NCBI GenBank assembly: GCA_009773805.1
Contig: WTXA01000001.1
Span: 372,001-436,000, forward strand
Direction: 5' to 3'
DNA from: Fusobacteriota bacterium
GTDB lineage: Bacteria > Bacillota > TC1
DNA length: 64,000 nucleotides
Positions within the stretch are counted from its first letter, which is position 1; each line of letters opens with the position of its first letter. The notes below the pieces were generated by a model that saw nothing but the letters and a program-made list of their open reading frames with translations, had not been told where the DNA came from and did not search any database. The position numbers and the translations under genes were made by a program. Shown piece after piece: positions 9,536-17,876 of the stretch.

Positions 9536-10429
9536 CTACTTTCTTCTTTCAATTAAATAATCAGCTAACTCAATTAGTTGTTGTCCATGTTCCCCATATT
9601 TCTTAACATTGGACTTACATTTTTCTATTTCATCTAAAGCCATCGACCTTGCTTTAGTAAGTCCAAATATTTTTGGGTAGGTCAATTTTTCATTCCTAAG
9701 ATCACTACCAATTGGTTTACCTAATTCCTCAACACTTGAGGTCAAATCCAAAATATCGTCAGTAATCTGAAAAGCCAGCCCGAAGCCCTTACTATAGTTC
9801 AATAAATCACTTTTTACAAAATCATTAGCATCAGCTAATATAGCCCCACTAATTAATGATCCTTCTAACAACTTACTAGTTTTGTGTTTATGGATATATT
9901 CTAAAGTCTCTAGATTACTAGGACCCTTTTTTTCTTGTTTGAGATCTGCTGCTTGTCCACCAATCATACCAAGTAAACCAATTGAATCCATCATGAACCT
10001 CACAGCTTTAAATTGATTTTCAATCTTCAATCCATCTATAGGTTGTAAGAGCAAAGAAATGCCATGAGTCAATAGTGAATCCCCTATAAGTATTGCTTCA
10101 CCCACACCATACTTAACATGACATGTAGGTTTTCCCCTTCGCAATTCATCATCATCCATACCAGGAAGATCATCGTGAACCAAAGAGTATGTATGAATAA
10201 ATTCAATGCCTGATGCAAAGTTTAATACTTCTTCTACCTTTAAACCACCAATCAGTGCACCTATAATACAAAAGGCAGGTCTTATCCTTTTACCTCCAGC
10301 TAAAAGGGCATATTCCATACCCTCTAGTATAACTGAATCACTTTTATCTGATAATCTGATTTCATCTAGATTACCCTTTATATTTTCATTTATTTTGTCT
10401 TCATATTCTTTTAAAAAATCTAATGACAT
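9536..10429 (-). CDS. ispA: Polyprenyl (geranyl/farnesyl) diphosphate synthase
   Basis: A 297-residue trans-isoprenyl diphosphate synthase. The first Asp-rich motif DDLPGMDDD is at 86-94, followed by LRRGKPTCH. The second Asp-rich motif appears as FQITDDILD. Short-chain (C15) activity is likely from its size and its position behind xseB, the usual place of ispA. The ATG overlaps the xseB stop in a TAATG, with GGAGG just upstream, so translation is coupled. No dxs follows, unlike many relatives. Confidence 0.9.
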   Translation of the reverse strand: MSLDFLKEYEDKINENIKGNLDEIRLSDKSDSVILEGMEYALLAGGKRIRPAFCIIGALIGGLKVEEVLNFASGIEFIHTYSLVHDDLPGMDDDELRRGKPTCHVKYGVGEAILIGDSLLTHGISLLLQPIDGLKIENQFKAVRFMMDSIGLLGMIGGQAADLKQEKKGPSNLETLEYIHKHKTSKLLEGSLISGAILADANDFVKSDLLNYSKGFGLAFQITDDILDLTSSVEELGKPIGSDLRNEKLTYPKIFGLTKARSMALDEIEKCKSNVKKYGEHGQQLIELADYLIERRK

Positions 10430-10650
10430 TAGTCCTCCAAGTCAGTTAAAAAGAATTCACCGTTTTCTTCTTTCAAGACCTTTGTTTTAGCTTCAATTTT
10501 ATTAAGTTTTTCCTGACATTGTCTAAAAAGTTTCAAGCCTTGTTCAAATTTAACTAGGCCATCTTCAATATCAAGATCATCTTTTTCTAGATCACCGACA
10601 ATTTTTTCTAATTCTGTCATCATATCTATAAATTTCTTATCTTTTTCCAT
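10429..10650 (-). CDS. xseB: Exodeoxyribonuclease VII small subunit
   Basis: A 73-residue XseB protein, the small subunit of exonuclease VII, which degrades single-stranded DNA from both ends in complex with XseA. The helical pattern FIDMMTELEKIVGDLE and LVKFEQGLKLFRQCQEKL matches the family over its whole length. It overlaps the end of xseA by 14 nt and shares its stop with the ispA start. Confidence 0.93.
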   Translation of the reverse strand: MEKDKKFIDMMTELEKIVGDLEKDDLDIEDGLVKFEQGLKLFRQCQEKLNKIEAKTKVLKEENGEFFLTDLED

Positions 10651-11854
10651 CGATATTTTCCTTCCCTTCCACTAAGCAATTTATTCTGCCGTTTGTCAGT
10701 CTAATATTTACCCTGTCACCAATATTGACTTTATCAATATCTGTGACAATATTTTTCTTTTCATCATAAACTATTGAGAAGCCTTTAGTCAGTAGAGCTA
10801 AGGGACTAAGCAGATGAAGCTTTTCTCCTTGATGCCTAAGATTTCTTTGATTAATTTCCATCAATCTCCAAAAGTTTCTTTCTAAACCAATGATATTAAC
10901 TCTAAGCTTATCCTTTAAAATATCTTTCTTCCCAGAAAAAGCTTTAAACTTTTCTAACTTCAAATCCAAGTTCAAATAGTATTCATTAATAATCCTTGAT
11001 AATCTAACGTAGTTGCCTTTAAGTCTATTTTTTAACCAAATAAAATTATCTGATAGGCTAATTGTAGCAATTTCAGCTGCTTGTGATGGTGTTGCGCCTC
11101 TAACGTCTGCAACATAGTCACAAAGTGTAGTATCTGTTTCATGCCCTATTGCAGATATTACTGGTATAGAAGAATTAAATATTGCTCTAATAACTCTTTC
11201 ATCGTTGAAGGCCATTAAGTCTTCCAAACTTCCTCCTCCACGACCGACAATTAAAACGTCAACTGCACCATATTTGTTTAAAATTTCTATGCCTCTCTTT
11301 ATTTCTTCAGGAGCTGTTTCACCTTGTACAGTTACTGGATAAATAATGAGTTCCACAAAGGGATTCCTCTTGTTAACAACTTTCCTAATATCATGAATTA
11401 CAGCACCTTTACTAGAAGTTACAATTCCAATTCTTTCCACTCTTACAGGTATACATTTTTTATGTTTTGAATCAAAGATACCTTCTTTTTGAAGTTTTTG
11501 TTTTAATTTTTCAATTTGTAAATAAATATTACCAAGACCTATATCCTCAATAGCTTGAGCATATAGCTGGTAACTCCCAGTTTTTTGATATATAGATACT
11601 TTTCCTTTAATTAATACTTCTTGTCCATCTTTTAATTTCATATTAAGATTATTGGCATAAGTTTTAAAAAGAGCAACAGAAATACTAGCATCATCATCTT
11701 TTAAGGTGAAATAGTAATGACCTGACATTGCATGTTTTAGGTTGGATATTTCCCCTCTAATCCATACATTGTTTATTATTTGATCATTTTCTAGAATGCT
11801 TTTAACATAGTCATTTAATTCCTTGACGGTTATAGTTCTAATGTCTTTATCCAA
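10637..11854 (-). CDS. xseA: Exodeoxyribonuclease VII large subunit
   Basis: A 405-residue catalytic subunit of exonuclease VII. An N-terminal OB-fold (about 10-105; WIRGEISNLKHAMSGHYYFT) binds single-stranded DNA. The catalytic domain follows, with the conserved segment GRGGGSLEDLMAFND near 215 and HETDTTLCDYVAD near 245, then a coiled-coil arm. The likely start is TTG (11854); AAGGA lies close upstream and GGATGG a little further. It is the first gene of the operon that runs to murI. Confidence 0.95.
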   Translation of the reverse strand: MDKDIRTITVKELNDYVKSILENDQIINNVWIRGEISNLKHAMSGHYYFTLKDDDASISVALFKTYANNLNMKLKDGQEVLIKGKVSIYQKTGSYQLYAQAIEDIGLGNIYLQIEKLKQKLQKEGIFDSKHKKCIPVRVERIGIVTSSKGAVIHDIRKVVNKRNPFVELIIYPVTVQGETAPEEIKRGIEILNKYGAVDVLIVGRGGGSLEDLMAFNDERVIRAIFNSSIPVISAIGHETDTTLCDYVADVRGATPSQAAEIATISLSDNFIWLKNRLKGNYVRLSRIINEYYLNLDLKLEKFKAFSGKKDILKDKLRVNIIGLERNFWRLMEINQRNLRHQGEKLHLLSPLALLTKGFSIVYDEKKNIVTDIDKVNIGDRVNIRLTNGRINCLVEGKENIDGKR

Positions 11855-11897
11855 TTATCCTTACCATCCTATATCACTAATATCTCATATCCATATA

Positions 11898-11905
11898 ATT
11901 ATACC
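11898..11905 (-). promoter_or_regulatory. Extended -10 promoter of the xseA operon
   Basis: On the - strand a TGG-TATAAT sequence (-10 hexamer at 11898-11903) lies 44 nt upstream of the xseA start and downstream of the fchA terminator. The -35 region is poor, so the extended TG element probably carries recognition. Called from sequence match alone. Confidence 0.55.
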
Positions 11906-11933
11906 AAAAAACACTTTTTAAATACATAAATAT

Positions 11934-11962
11934 AAAAAAAGAGTAGTAAATAATTACTACTC
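11934..11962 (-). terminator. Intrinsic terminator after fchA
   Basis: The - strand has a perfect 9-bp stem (GAGTAGTAA with TTACTACTC, loop of 4) followed by seven T residues. It starts 16 nt past the fchA stop and ends the nfnA-nfnB-folD-fchA operon. Confidence 0.92.
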
Positions 11963-11977
11963 TTTCATTAAACCTAA

Positions 11978-12607
11978 TTACATTCTTTCTCTAACTATTG
12001 CAACTGCTTTTTCTCTTGCTTTTGTAGCAGTTTCGATCAGCTTATCTCTTTTTTCTTTGGCTTGTTTTACATAAGCTTCGTTTTTTATTCCACCTAGATT
12101 AATATCAGCACTTAGAATTGCACCATACATTGAAGCTTCAGCAACGTATGCCCCAACTCCAACATCACTAATAGCACCTTTATTACCATAAGAACAAATC
12201 TCTGCAGCTAGGACAATAATTTCAACACAGGTTTCTGCAATCATCAAAGGAACATCAGTTGCAACAATACTTGCTGCTTCCATAGCTTGTACTCTTGCTG
12301 CTTTTTCTTCGTCCGTAGCCTTTGGTAATTTAATAGCAGCCATGAATTTATCGAATACTTTCATGTCTTGGTCTACTAAATCTTCAAGTCTTAGCATAAT
12401 ATCTTCAGTTTTAACCAATAGTGCATCTACTTTTTCTTGATGCTCAGCATATTTTTCTTTACCTGAAGTTAAATTTGCTACCATAGAAACCATAGCATTC
12501 CCCATGCAGGCAACTATAGCTGATGCACTGCCTCCACCAGGAGTAGGATTTGATGATTTAGCTTCCGCTAGTATCTCTGTATATGATTTATCAAAATATT
12601 TACTCAT
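11978..12607 (-). CDS. fchA: Methenyltetrahydrofolate cyclohydrolase, FTCD cyclodeaminase family
   Basis: A 209-residue all-helical protein of the formiminotransferase-cyclodeaminase C-terminal family. It carries the diagnostic NPTPGGGSASAIVACMGNAM near 19-38. Stand-alone members are FchA cyclohydrolases (methenyl-THF to 10-formyl-THF) in acetogens and purine fermenters, or formimino-THF cyclodeaminases. The placement directly after folD favours the cyclohydrolase role. The ATG at 12607 follows AAGGAGA. It is the last gene of the nfn-folD operon and is closed by a terminator. Confidence 0.86.
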   Translation of the reverse strand: MSKYFDKSYTEILAEAKSSNPTPGGGSASAIVACMGNAMVSMVANLTSGKEKYAEHQEKVDALLVKTEDIMLRLEDLVDQDMKVFDKFMAAIKLPKATDEEKAARVQAMEAASIVATDVPLMIAETCVEIIVLAAEICSYGNKGAISDVGVGAYVAEASMYGAILSADINLGGIKNEAYVKQAKEKRDKLIETATKAREKAVAIVRERM

Positions 12608-12617
12608 TCTTTTCTCC

Positions 12618-13469
12618 TTATAGGCCTTTTTGCATTTTCAAACCTTTTAATAGGTTCTTAAATATAATAGCTGTTGTTAGTGAACCAACTCCACCTGGAA
12701 CAGGAGAAATCAAGCTAGCAACTTCTTTAACGTTTTCAAAATCAACATCACCACAGTATCCGCCTTCAATTTCATTAATTCCAGCATCAACTACGATAGC
12801 ACCTGGTTTGATCATGTCTTTTGTAATCATGTTAGGTCTACCTACAGCAGCAATTACAATATCTCCTTGTCTTACAAATGAAGCCAAGTCAACAGTTCTT
12901 GAATGACAGACAGTAATTGTTGGGTTGTGTTTTAGTAAAAGGAATACTAATGGTTTACCAACAGTCTCTCCACGTCCTACAATTACAGCGTGCTTGCCTT
13001 TAATTTCAACACCACTTCTCAACATTAATTCAATACAACTTTGAGGTGTTGCCGGGAATAATCCAGGACCATCACTTAAGATATAACCTCTGTTTTTTGG
13101 GTGTATTCCATCTACGTCTTTTTCAGGTAACACTGACTCCATTACCTTTTCCTTATTAATGTGTCCAGGTAGTGGTAATTCAATCATTACACCATGAATA
13201 GTTTTATCATTATTTAATTTTTCCACTAAAGCTAAAAGCTCGTCCTCTGGAGTTGTACCAGGTAGGTTATGGAATTCAAAACCAATACCAACATTAGCAG
13301 CAGCCTTTTCCTTACTTTGTGCATAAAATACACTAGCTGGGTCATCTCCACAAAGTATAACAGCCATTTTAGGTTCGATACCTTGTTTTTTTAAGGCAGC
13401 TACCTCAGCTTTAACTTCTTCTCTAATTTCTTTAGCAATTGCTTTTCCATCTAATAAATTTGCTGACAT
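12618..13469 (-). CDS. folD: Methylenetetrahydrofolate dehydrogenase FolD, with altered cyclohydrolase-site residue
   Basis: A 283-residue FolD that oxidises methylene-THF with NADP+. YAQSK (49-53) holds the catalytic Lys K53, DVDG holds D120, and GRGETVGKP and PVPGGVG form the nucleotide-binding core. The usual VQLPLP motif reads IELPLP, so the Gln equivalent to E. coli Q98 is Glu97 (codon 13179-13181). That Gln is implicated in substrate positioning and cyclohydrolase chemistry. The next gene encodes a separate cyclohydrolase (FchA), which fits a FolD working mainly as dehydrogenase. Strong AGGAGG upstream. Confidence 0.94.
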   Translation of the reverse strand: MSANLLDGKAIAKEIREEVKAEVAALKKQGIEPKMAVILCGDDPASVFYAQSKEKAAANVGIGFEFHNLPGTTPEDELLALVEKLNNDKTIHGVMIELPLPGHINKEKVMESVLPEKDVDGIHPKNRGYILSDGPGLFPATPQSCIELMLRSGVEIKGKHAVIVGRGETVGKPLVFLLLKHNPTITVCHSRTVDLASFVRQGDIVIAAVGRPNMITKDMIKPGAIVVDAGINEIEGGYCGDVDFENVKEVASLISPVPGGVGSLTTAIIFKNLLKGLKMQKGL

Positions 13470-13507
13470 AAGTTTTCCTCCTCGAATATATAGTATTTAA
13501 TTATTAC

Positions 13508-14899
13508 CTATTTTTTCATTAAGTATTCGTGAATACTTTTGGCAGTCTTTTTACCAGCTCCCATAGCTAATATAACTGTAGCTGCCCCTGTAACAATATC
13601 TCCTCCAGCAAAAACTCCCTCAATAGAAGTTCTACCTTCATCATCAGCTACTATGTTACCTCTTTTATTTAATTCTAATCCCTTAGTTGTTTCTAATAGT
13701 AGAGGATTTGGTCCTTGGCCAATTGCCATAACAACCATATCCATTGGTATGTCAAACGCTGAATTTGGCACTTCCACAGGTTTTCTTCTGCCACCTTCAT
13801 CTGGTTCACCTAATTCGTATTTCACACAACGAAGAGCAGTAACATGACCATTATCATCACCAATAACCTCAATCGGGCTAGTTAACAATTGTAGTATAAC
13901 ACCTTCTTCTTCTGCATGTTCAAGTTCTTCAAGTCTAGCAGGAACCTCATCTTTAGATCTTCTATAGACGATATATACTTCTTTGGCTCCAAGTCTTTTT
14001 GCAGTTCTAGCTGCGTCCATGGCAACATTTCCCGCTCCAACAACAGCTACTTTTTCTCCTACGTATACAGGAGTGTCATATTCAGGGAATTTATAGGCTT
14101 TCATTAAGTTTACTCTTGTTAAAAACTCATTAGCCGAATATACTTCATTTAAATTCTCACCTGGTATGTTTAAGAAGTATGGTAAGCCAGCTCCTGTGCC
14201 AATAAATACTGCATCAAATCCATCTTCCTTCATAAGTTTCTCAACAGTATTAACTCTTCCGGCAACACTATTTAATTCAATTTTCACTCCAAGTTTTTGA
14301 ATATTTTCTATTTCTTTATTTACTATGCTTTTTGGCAACCTGAATTCTGGAATACCATACATAAGCACTCCACCTAAGGTATGTAATGCTTCATAAATAG
14401 TTACTTCATGACCTAATTTAGCAAGGTCATAAGCACAAGATAGTCCAGCAGGTCCTCCACCAAGAACAGCTACTTTTTTACCAGTTGGAGCTTCTTTTAT
14501 AAGTTCTTCTTCTTTACCGTTTTCTCTAAACTTATCCGCTACATATCTTTCCAAGCGACCAATGCCTATAGCTCCACCTTTAGGATTTAAGATACATACA
14601 CCTTCACATTGATGTTCTTGAGGACATACACGTCCACAAACCGCAGGTAATAGGCTAAATTCTTTTAGTGTATAGTAAGCTGCATCATAATCTTTTTTAG
14701 TAACTTGATTGATAAACCTAGGAATATCAATGTTTACTGGACAACCAGGTCTACATAAGGGTTTCTTGCAATTTAAACATCTACTTGCCTCTTCAAGGGC
14801 CATTTCTACGTCATACCCTTCGGCGACTTCAACAAAATCCTTGTTTCTTACATCTGGTTCTCTATTAGGCATATCTACTCTATTAAAATTTAATGGCAT
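13508..14899 (-). CDS. nfnB: NADPH-side large subunit of NADH-dependent ferredoxin:NADP+ oxidoreductase (GltD-like flavoprotein)
   Basis: A 463-residue GltD/GltA-family flavoprotein. Two N-terminal cysteine clusters (CLNCKKPLCRPGC near 42-54, CGRVCPQEHQCEGVC near 88-102) bind [4Fe-4S] centres. GGGPAGLSCA and GAGNVAMDAART are FAD- and NADPH-binding sites, and GGDIVTGAATVILAMGAG is the C-terminal FAD motif. Alone it could be annotated as glutamate synthase small chain. No large glutamate synthase subunit is present and the partner next door is an FNR-type [2Fe-2S] flavoprotein, so NfnB is the better reading. Start after GGGAGG. Confidence 0.85.
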   Translation of the reverse strand: MPLNFNRVDMPNREPDVRNKDFVEVAEGYDVEMALEEASRCLNCKKPLCRPGCPVNIDIPRFINQVTKKDYDAAYYTLKEFSLLPAVCGRVCPQEHQCEGVCILNPKGGAIGIGRLERYVADKFRENGKEEELIKEAPTGKKVAVLGGGPAGLSCAYDLAKLGHEVTIYEALHTLGGVLMYGIPEFRLPKSIVNKEIENIQKLGVKIELNSVAGRVNTVEKLMKEDGFDAVFIGTGAGLPYFLNIPGENLNEVYSANEFLTRVNLMKAYKFPEYDTPVYVGEKVAVVGAGNVAMDAARTAKRLGAKEVYIVYRRSKDEVPARLEELEHAEEEGVILQLLTSPIEVIGDDNGHVTALRCVKYELGEPDEGGRRKPVEVPNSAFDIPMDMVVMAIGQGPNPLLLETTKGLELNKRGNIVADDEGRTSIEGVFAGGDIVTGAATVILAMGAGKKTAKSIHEYLMKK

Positions 14900-14900
14900 C

Positions 14901-15728
14901 TTAAAATCCTCCCTTTAAAGCTTTTTCTAGGGCAATTTCTTCCTTAGCCTTGTATATATTCATTCTTCTCATTGAAAGATCCCAATTAACTTGATGTCCA
15001 TCAAATTCAGGTCCATCAACACATGCAAATACTGTCTTGCCATCCACTTCAAGTCGACAAGCACCACACATACCTGTTCCATCTACCATGATTGGATTCA
15101 TACTTACAATTGTAGGAACATTATATTCCTTTGTTAATAAGGCAGAATACTTCATCATTATTACAGGTCCTATAGCCCATGCATGGTCAATTTTTTCTCT
15201 TTCAAGTATTTCTTTAGAAACATCAGTAACTAATCCTTTTCTGCCGTATGATCCATCATCGGTAGTAATATGAACTTCATCGCTAACTTCTCTTAAAACA
15301 TCTTCCCAAATCAATAGGTCTTTACTTCTAGCACCTATAACAGTAATAACTTTATTACCAGCTTTTTTTAGTTCTCTAGCAATTGGGAACATTGGTGCTA
15401 TACCTAACCCACCACAGATACATAATACTGTGCCATAGTTCTCAACTTCACTTTCTTTGCCTAAAGGACCTATGAAATCAAGAAAACTATCTCCTTCATT
15501 CATATTCATAAGCTTTCTGCTAGTATAGCCAACTGCTTGAGTTACAATTCTAACTAAACCTTCTTCTGGAAAAAAATCTGCAATTGTTAAAGGTATTCTT
15601 TCACCTATCTCATCAATACGCAGCACTATGAATTGTCCAGCTTTACATGTTTTTGCTATATCAGGTGCATAAACATCCATTAGGACAATACTTGGATTTA
15701 ACATCTCTTTTTTTACAATTTTGTACAT
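14901..15728 (-). CDS. nfnA: NADH-side small subunit of NADH-dependent ferredoxin:NADP+ oxidoreductase
   Basis: A 275-residue ferredoxin-reductase-like flavoprotein: FAD domain with RIPLTIAD, NAD-binding domain with CGGLGIAPMFPIARELKK, and a C-terminal [2Fe-2S] site MCGACR plus FACVDGPEF. This matches NfnA and PyrK-type proteins. Pairing with the GltD-like NfnB supports the electron-bifurcating NfnAB complex, which couples NADH and reduced ferredoxin to NADPH formation. No pyrD is nearby, arguing against PyrK. First gene of the nfnA-nfnB-folD-fchA operon, with AAGGAGG upstream. Confidence 0.85.
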   Translation of the reverse strand: MYKIVKKEMLNPSIVLMDVYAPDIAKTCKAGQFIVLRIDEIGERIPLTIADFFPEEGLVRIVTQAVGYTSRKLMNMNEGDSFLDFIGPLGKESEVENYGTVLCICGGLGIAPMFPIARELKKAGNKVITVIGARSKDLLIWEDVLREVSDEVHITTDDGSYGRKGLVTDVSKEILEREKIDHAWAIGPVIMMKYSALLTKEYNVPTIVSMNPIMVDGTGMCGACRLEVDGKTVFACVDGPEFDGHQVNWDLSMRRMNIYKAKEEIALEKALKGGF

Positions 15729-15872
15729 TTAAGTAAGACCTCCTTAAGATTCAAGATTTCTTGAAAATTTTTATGATTCTTATATTGGATGCCACACAAC
15801 AAAGGATTAAGATTTTCACACGGCCATTTGCTACTCAATTATTTTTGTCGAATCTCTAACCCACTACCAGAT

Positions 15873-15901
15873 AGATTAACATTTTTCGAGGAAATTGACA
15901 A
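15873..15901 (-). promoter_or_regulatory. Promoter of the nfnA-nfnB-folD-fchA operon
   Basis: On the - strand TTGTCA (15896-15901), 17 nt, then TAATCT (15873-15878) preceded by an extended TGT. Transcription should start near 15866, leaving an untranslated leader of about 138 nt before nfnA. The leader (15729-15866) shows no riboswitch class I recognise and no coding sequence. Confidence 0.75.
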
Positions 15902-15944
15902 GAGAATTGGGGCATTATTAGCAATAATTTAAGCCTGCTTAAAT

Positions 15945-15979
15945 AAAAAAGGACTATAACAATGTGTTACAGTCCTTTT
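15945..15979 (-). terminator. Intrinsic terminator after nusB
   Basis: On the - strand AAAAGGACT...AGTCCTTTTTT forms a stem of about ten pairs with one mismatch and a T6 tail, 8 nt past the nusB stop. It closes the long alaS-to-nusB gene series. The A-rich 5' side makes it potentially bidirectional. Confidence 0.88.
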
Positions 15980-15986
15980 AAAATGA

Positions 15987-16394
15987 TTATTCAATTCTAA
16001 CTTTTTCTTTTATTAAAATATTCTTATAATTATTTAAAACACCATTTATTAACTTTTTAGCTTCTTCTCCACAATAATCCTTAGCAATGTCTACCCATTC
16101 ATCTAAAGAAACATTTAATGGAATTTCTTGAAATTTTGACATTTCTGTAAATCCTAATAAAAGAATACTTCTTTCAAGATATCCAAGTCTAGCAAAACTC
16201 CAGTCCATTAAGCAACTATTTATTTTTTCTACAATGCTATCTTTATCTGTCTCCATACTTTCAATCAATGTATTTCCAAATATTTCATCATTGATTTTCA
16301 GTTTAAGTTCGGCCTGGACAATATTATCATAGGTTTCAAGCTCTTTTTGATAGATAATTTCCATAGCATATATTCTAGAGTCTCTTCTGCTCAC
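15987..16394 (-). CDS. nusB: Transcription antitermination factor NusB
   Basis: A 135-residue all-helical protein that with NusE binds boxA RNA in rRNA antitermination. Family landmarks are the N-terminal SRRDSRIYAMEIIYQKE and the C-terminal PLNVSLDEWVDIAKDYCGEEAKKLINGVL. The start is GTG (16394) behind GAGGTG. It is the last gene of its operon, after the asp23-amaP pair, a common clostridial arrangement. Confidence 0.94.
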   Translation of the reverse strand: MSRRDSRIYAMEIIYQKELETYDNIVQAELKLKINDEIFGNTLIESMETDKDSIVEKINSCLMDWSFARLGYLERSILLLGFTEMSKFQEIPLNVSLDEWVDIAKDYCGEEAKKLINGVLNNYKNILIKEKVRIE

Positions 16395-16414
16395 TTAACA
16401 CCTCGATTTTCAAT

Positions 16415-16915
16415 TTACTTTATTCCTGATGACACGTCTCTGAAGCCTTTAATAACAACTTCAACATTTTCAAATTTTTCTTCTAATATACCTGAAAATA
16501 CTTGGCGTACATTTTCCTCTACAGAAGTTGTAACTTTAGGTATACTACTACCAAGAGCCAATATTACTGATACTTTTAACTTTATTTTTTGTTCTTTAGT
16601 ATAGCCTATCTTAATATCGCTAGACTGCACTTCATCTACATTACTAATGGCATTTTTCACCATTTGACTCACAGCATTTTCAGTTATTATTACACTATCC
16701 TTATCCTGCTTGATATAGATTTTTTTTTGTGAATCATTTTTACTTCTACCCCCAGATAATATTATTAAGGCCACTAATGACAATCCAAATACTCCTAGAG
16801 TTAGATAGTCATTTGAAATTCCTAAATCTGTGCCTAATAACCAGACCATTGTTTCTGCAAATGACAACACAACAATAATAAAAAGGATTAGTATAGACAA
16901 AATACGTCTAATCAT
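16415..16915 (-). CDS. amaP: Alkaline shock response membrane anchor protein AmaP
   Basis: A 166-residue protein with two N-terminal membrane helices (about 4-25 and 38-57) followed by a cytoplasmic domain resembling Asp23 (ITENAVSQMVKNAISN, KVSVILALG, VEENVRQVFSG). In Staphylococcus AmaP anchors Asp23 to the membrane. The adjacent asp23 gene, 3 nt upstream, fits a membrane-anchor and partner pair. Confidence 0.85.
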   Translation of the reverse strand: MIRRILSILILFIIVVLSFAETMVWLLGTDLGISNDYLTLGVFGLSLVALIILSGGRSKNDSQKKIYIKQDKDSVIITENAVSQMVKNAISNVDEVQSSDIKIGYTKEQKIKLKVSVILALGSSIPKVTTSVEENVRQVFSGILEEKFENVEVVIKGFRDVSSGIK

Positions 16916-16918
16916 AAT

Positions 16919-17296
16919 TTACTCCTTTACTTCTTCCTTTTTCTCTTCAAAAACAATATCACTAATTGTAATATCAACATTTTTAACACTAATACCAGTC
17001 ATTGACTCAACTGCTTCTTTAACATTTCTTTGTACTTCTTCTGCAATCTTGACAATATTAACACCATGTAGAATTACTAGAGCTAATTCAATATTAGTAC
17101 CCTCTTCGTCCATGTTGATTTTAACGCCCTTTGCTAGATTTTTTTTACCAAATATTTCTGAAATTTGTGAAGTAGAACTTCCAATAACTTTAACAACACC
17201 TTCTACTTCTTGGGCAGCAATATTGGCAATAGCCGCAGCCACGTTATCTGCAATTTTAATTTTACCTACTAATGTACTTTTTTCTGCTTCATTCAT
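16919..17296 (-). CDS. Asp23/Gls24 family envelope stress protein
   Basis: A 125-residue Asp23/DUF322 protein (GKIKIADNVAAAIANIAAQEVEGV at the N-terminus, then VEESM-like EAVESMTGISVKNVDI). I set the start at ATG 17296, preceded by AAGGAGGAA. The frame remains open upstream to 17380, inside efp, but has no ribosome site there. These proteins form a membrane-associated network linked to envelope stress. Partner of the following amaP. Confidence 0.9.
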   Translation of the reverse strand: MNEAEKSTLVGKIKIADNVAAAIANIAAQEVEGVVKVIGSSTSQISEIFGKKNLAKGVKINMDEEGTNIELALVILHGVNIVKIAEEVQRNVKEAVESMTGISVKNVDITISDIVFEEKKEEVKE

Positions 17297-17315
17297 AATT
17301 AATTCCTCCTTGTTT

Positions 17316-17876
17316 CTAATTTCTAGATATATACTCGCCATTACGAGTATCAATAACCAATTCATCACCTTCATTAACAAATAAAGGTACTTTTATTACT
17401 GCACCAGTTTCTACTATAGCAGCTTTAGTAACATTGGAAGCCGTGTCCCCTTTAACCCCAGGTTCGGTTTCAATAACCTTTAGAATTACAGTAATTGGAA
17501 GATCAACTCCAATTGTTTCTTCCTTATAGAACATTACTTGAATCATCATATCAGGTTTTAAGAATTTTATGTTTTCTTCTCCTAATTGAACTGCATTTAA
17601 TGAAATTTGATCATATGTTTCGGTATCCATAAAGTGATAGTCATTACCCTCATTGTATAAATACTGCATTTCTTTCTTTTCTAAATGAGCTTTTTCAACT
17701 TTTTCTCCTGATCTGAACGTTTTTTCTACTATAGAACCAGATCTTCTGTTTTTCAGCTTGGTTCGTACAAACGCCGCACCCTTTCCTGGTTTTACATGTT
17801 GGAACTCTACAATTGTAAAAAGTTCATTATCGAATTCTATTGTCATACCTGTTTTAAAATCACTTGTTGATATCAC
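17316..17876 (-). CDS. efp: Translation elongation factor P
   Basis: A 186-residue EF-P with its three beta-barrel domains. It relieves ribosome stalling at polyproline. The tip motif [17 protein letters not shown] places the modifiable Lys at about residue 32 in the Bacillus-type KPGKGA context, which in Firmicutes receives 5-aminopentanol rather than beta-lysine. The start is GTG (17876), immediately after the preceding stop; [13 protein letters not shown] aligns with the family N-terminus. Ribosome site GAGGGGAG. Confidence 0.96.
   Translation of the reverse strand: MISTSDFKTGMTIEFDNELFTIVEFQHVKPGKGAAFVRTKLKNRRSGSIVEKTFRSGEKVEKAHLEKKEMQYLYNEGNDYHFMDTETYDQISLNAVQLGEENIKFLKPDMMIQVMFYKEETIGVDLPITVILKVIETEPGVKGDTASNVTKAAIVETGAVIKVPLFVNEGDELVIDTRNGEYISRN

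Noticed and set aside
13508-14899. Annotation as glutamate synthase small subunit
   Set aside because: No large subunit is nearby, and the FNR-type partner with a [2Fe-2S] site fits NfnAB better.
15866-15901. Possible Rex operator overlapping the nfnA promoter (TGTTAAT)
   Set aside because: Only one half-site is present. The opposing TTAACA half is missing, and the TGTTAA match is explained by the extended -10. The same holds at the BMP promoter (57260-57268).
16830-17384. 184-codon open frame on the + strand
   Set aside because: It lies antisense to amaP, asp23 and efp, which are well-supported genes with good ribosome sites. It lacks family features.
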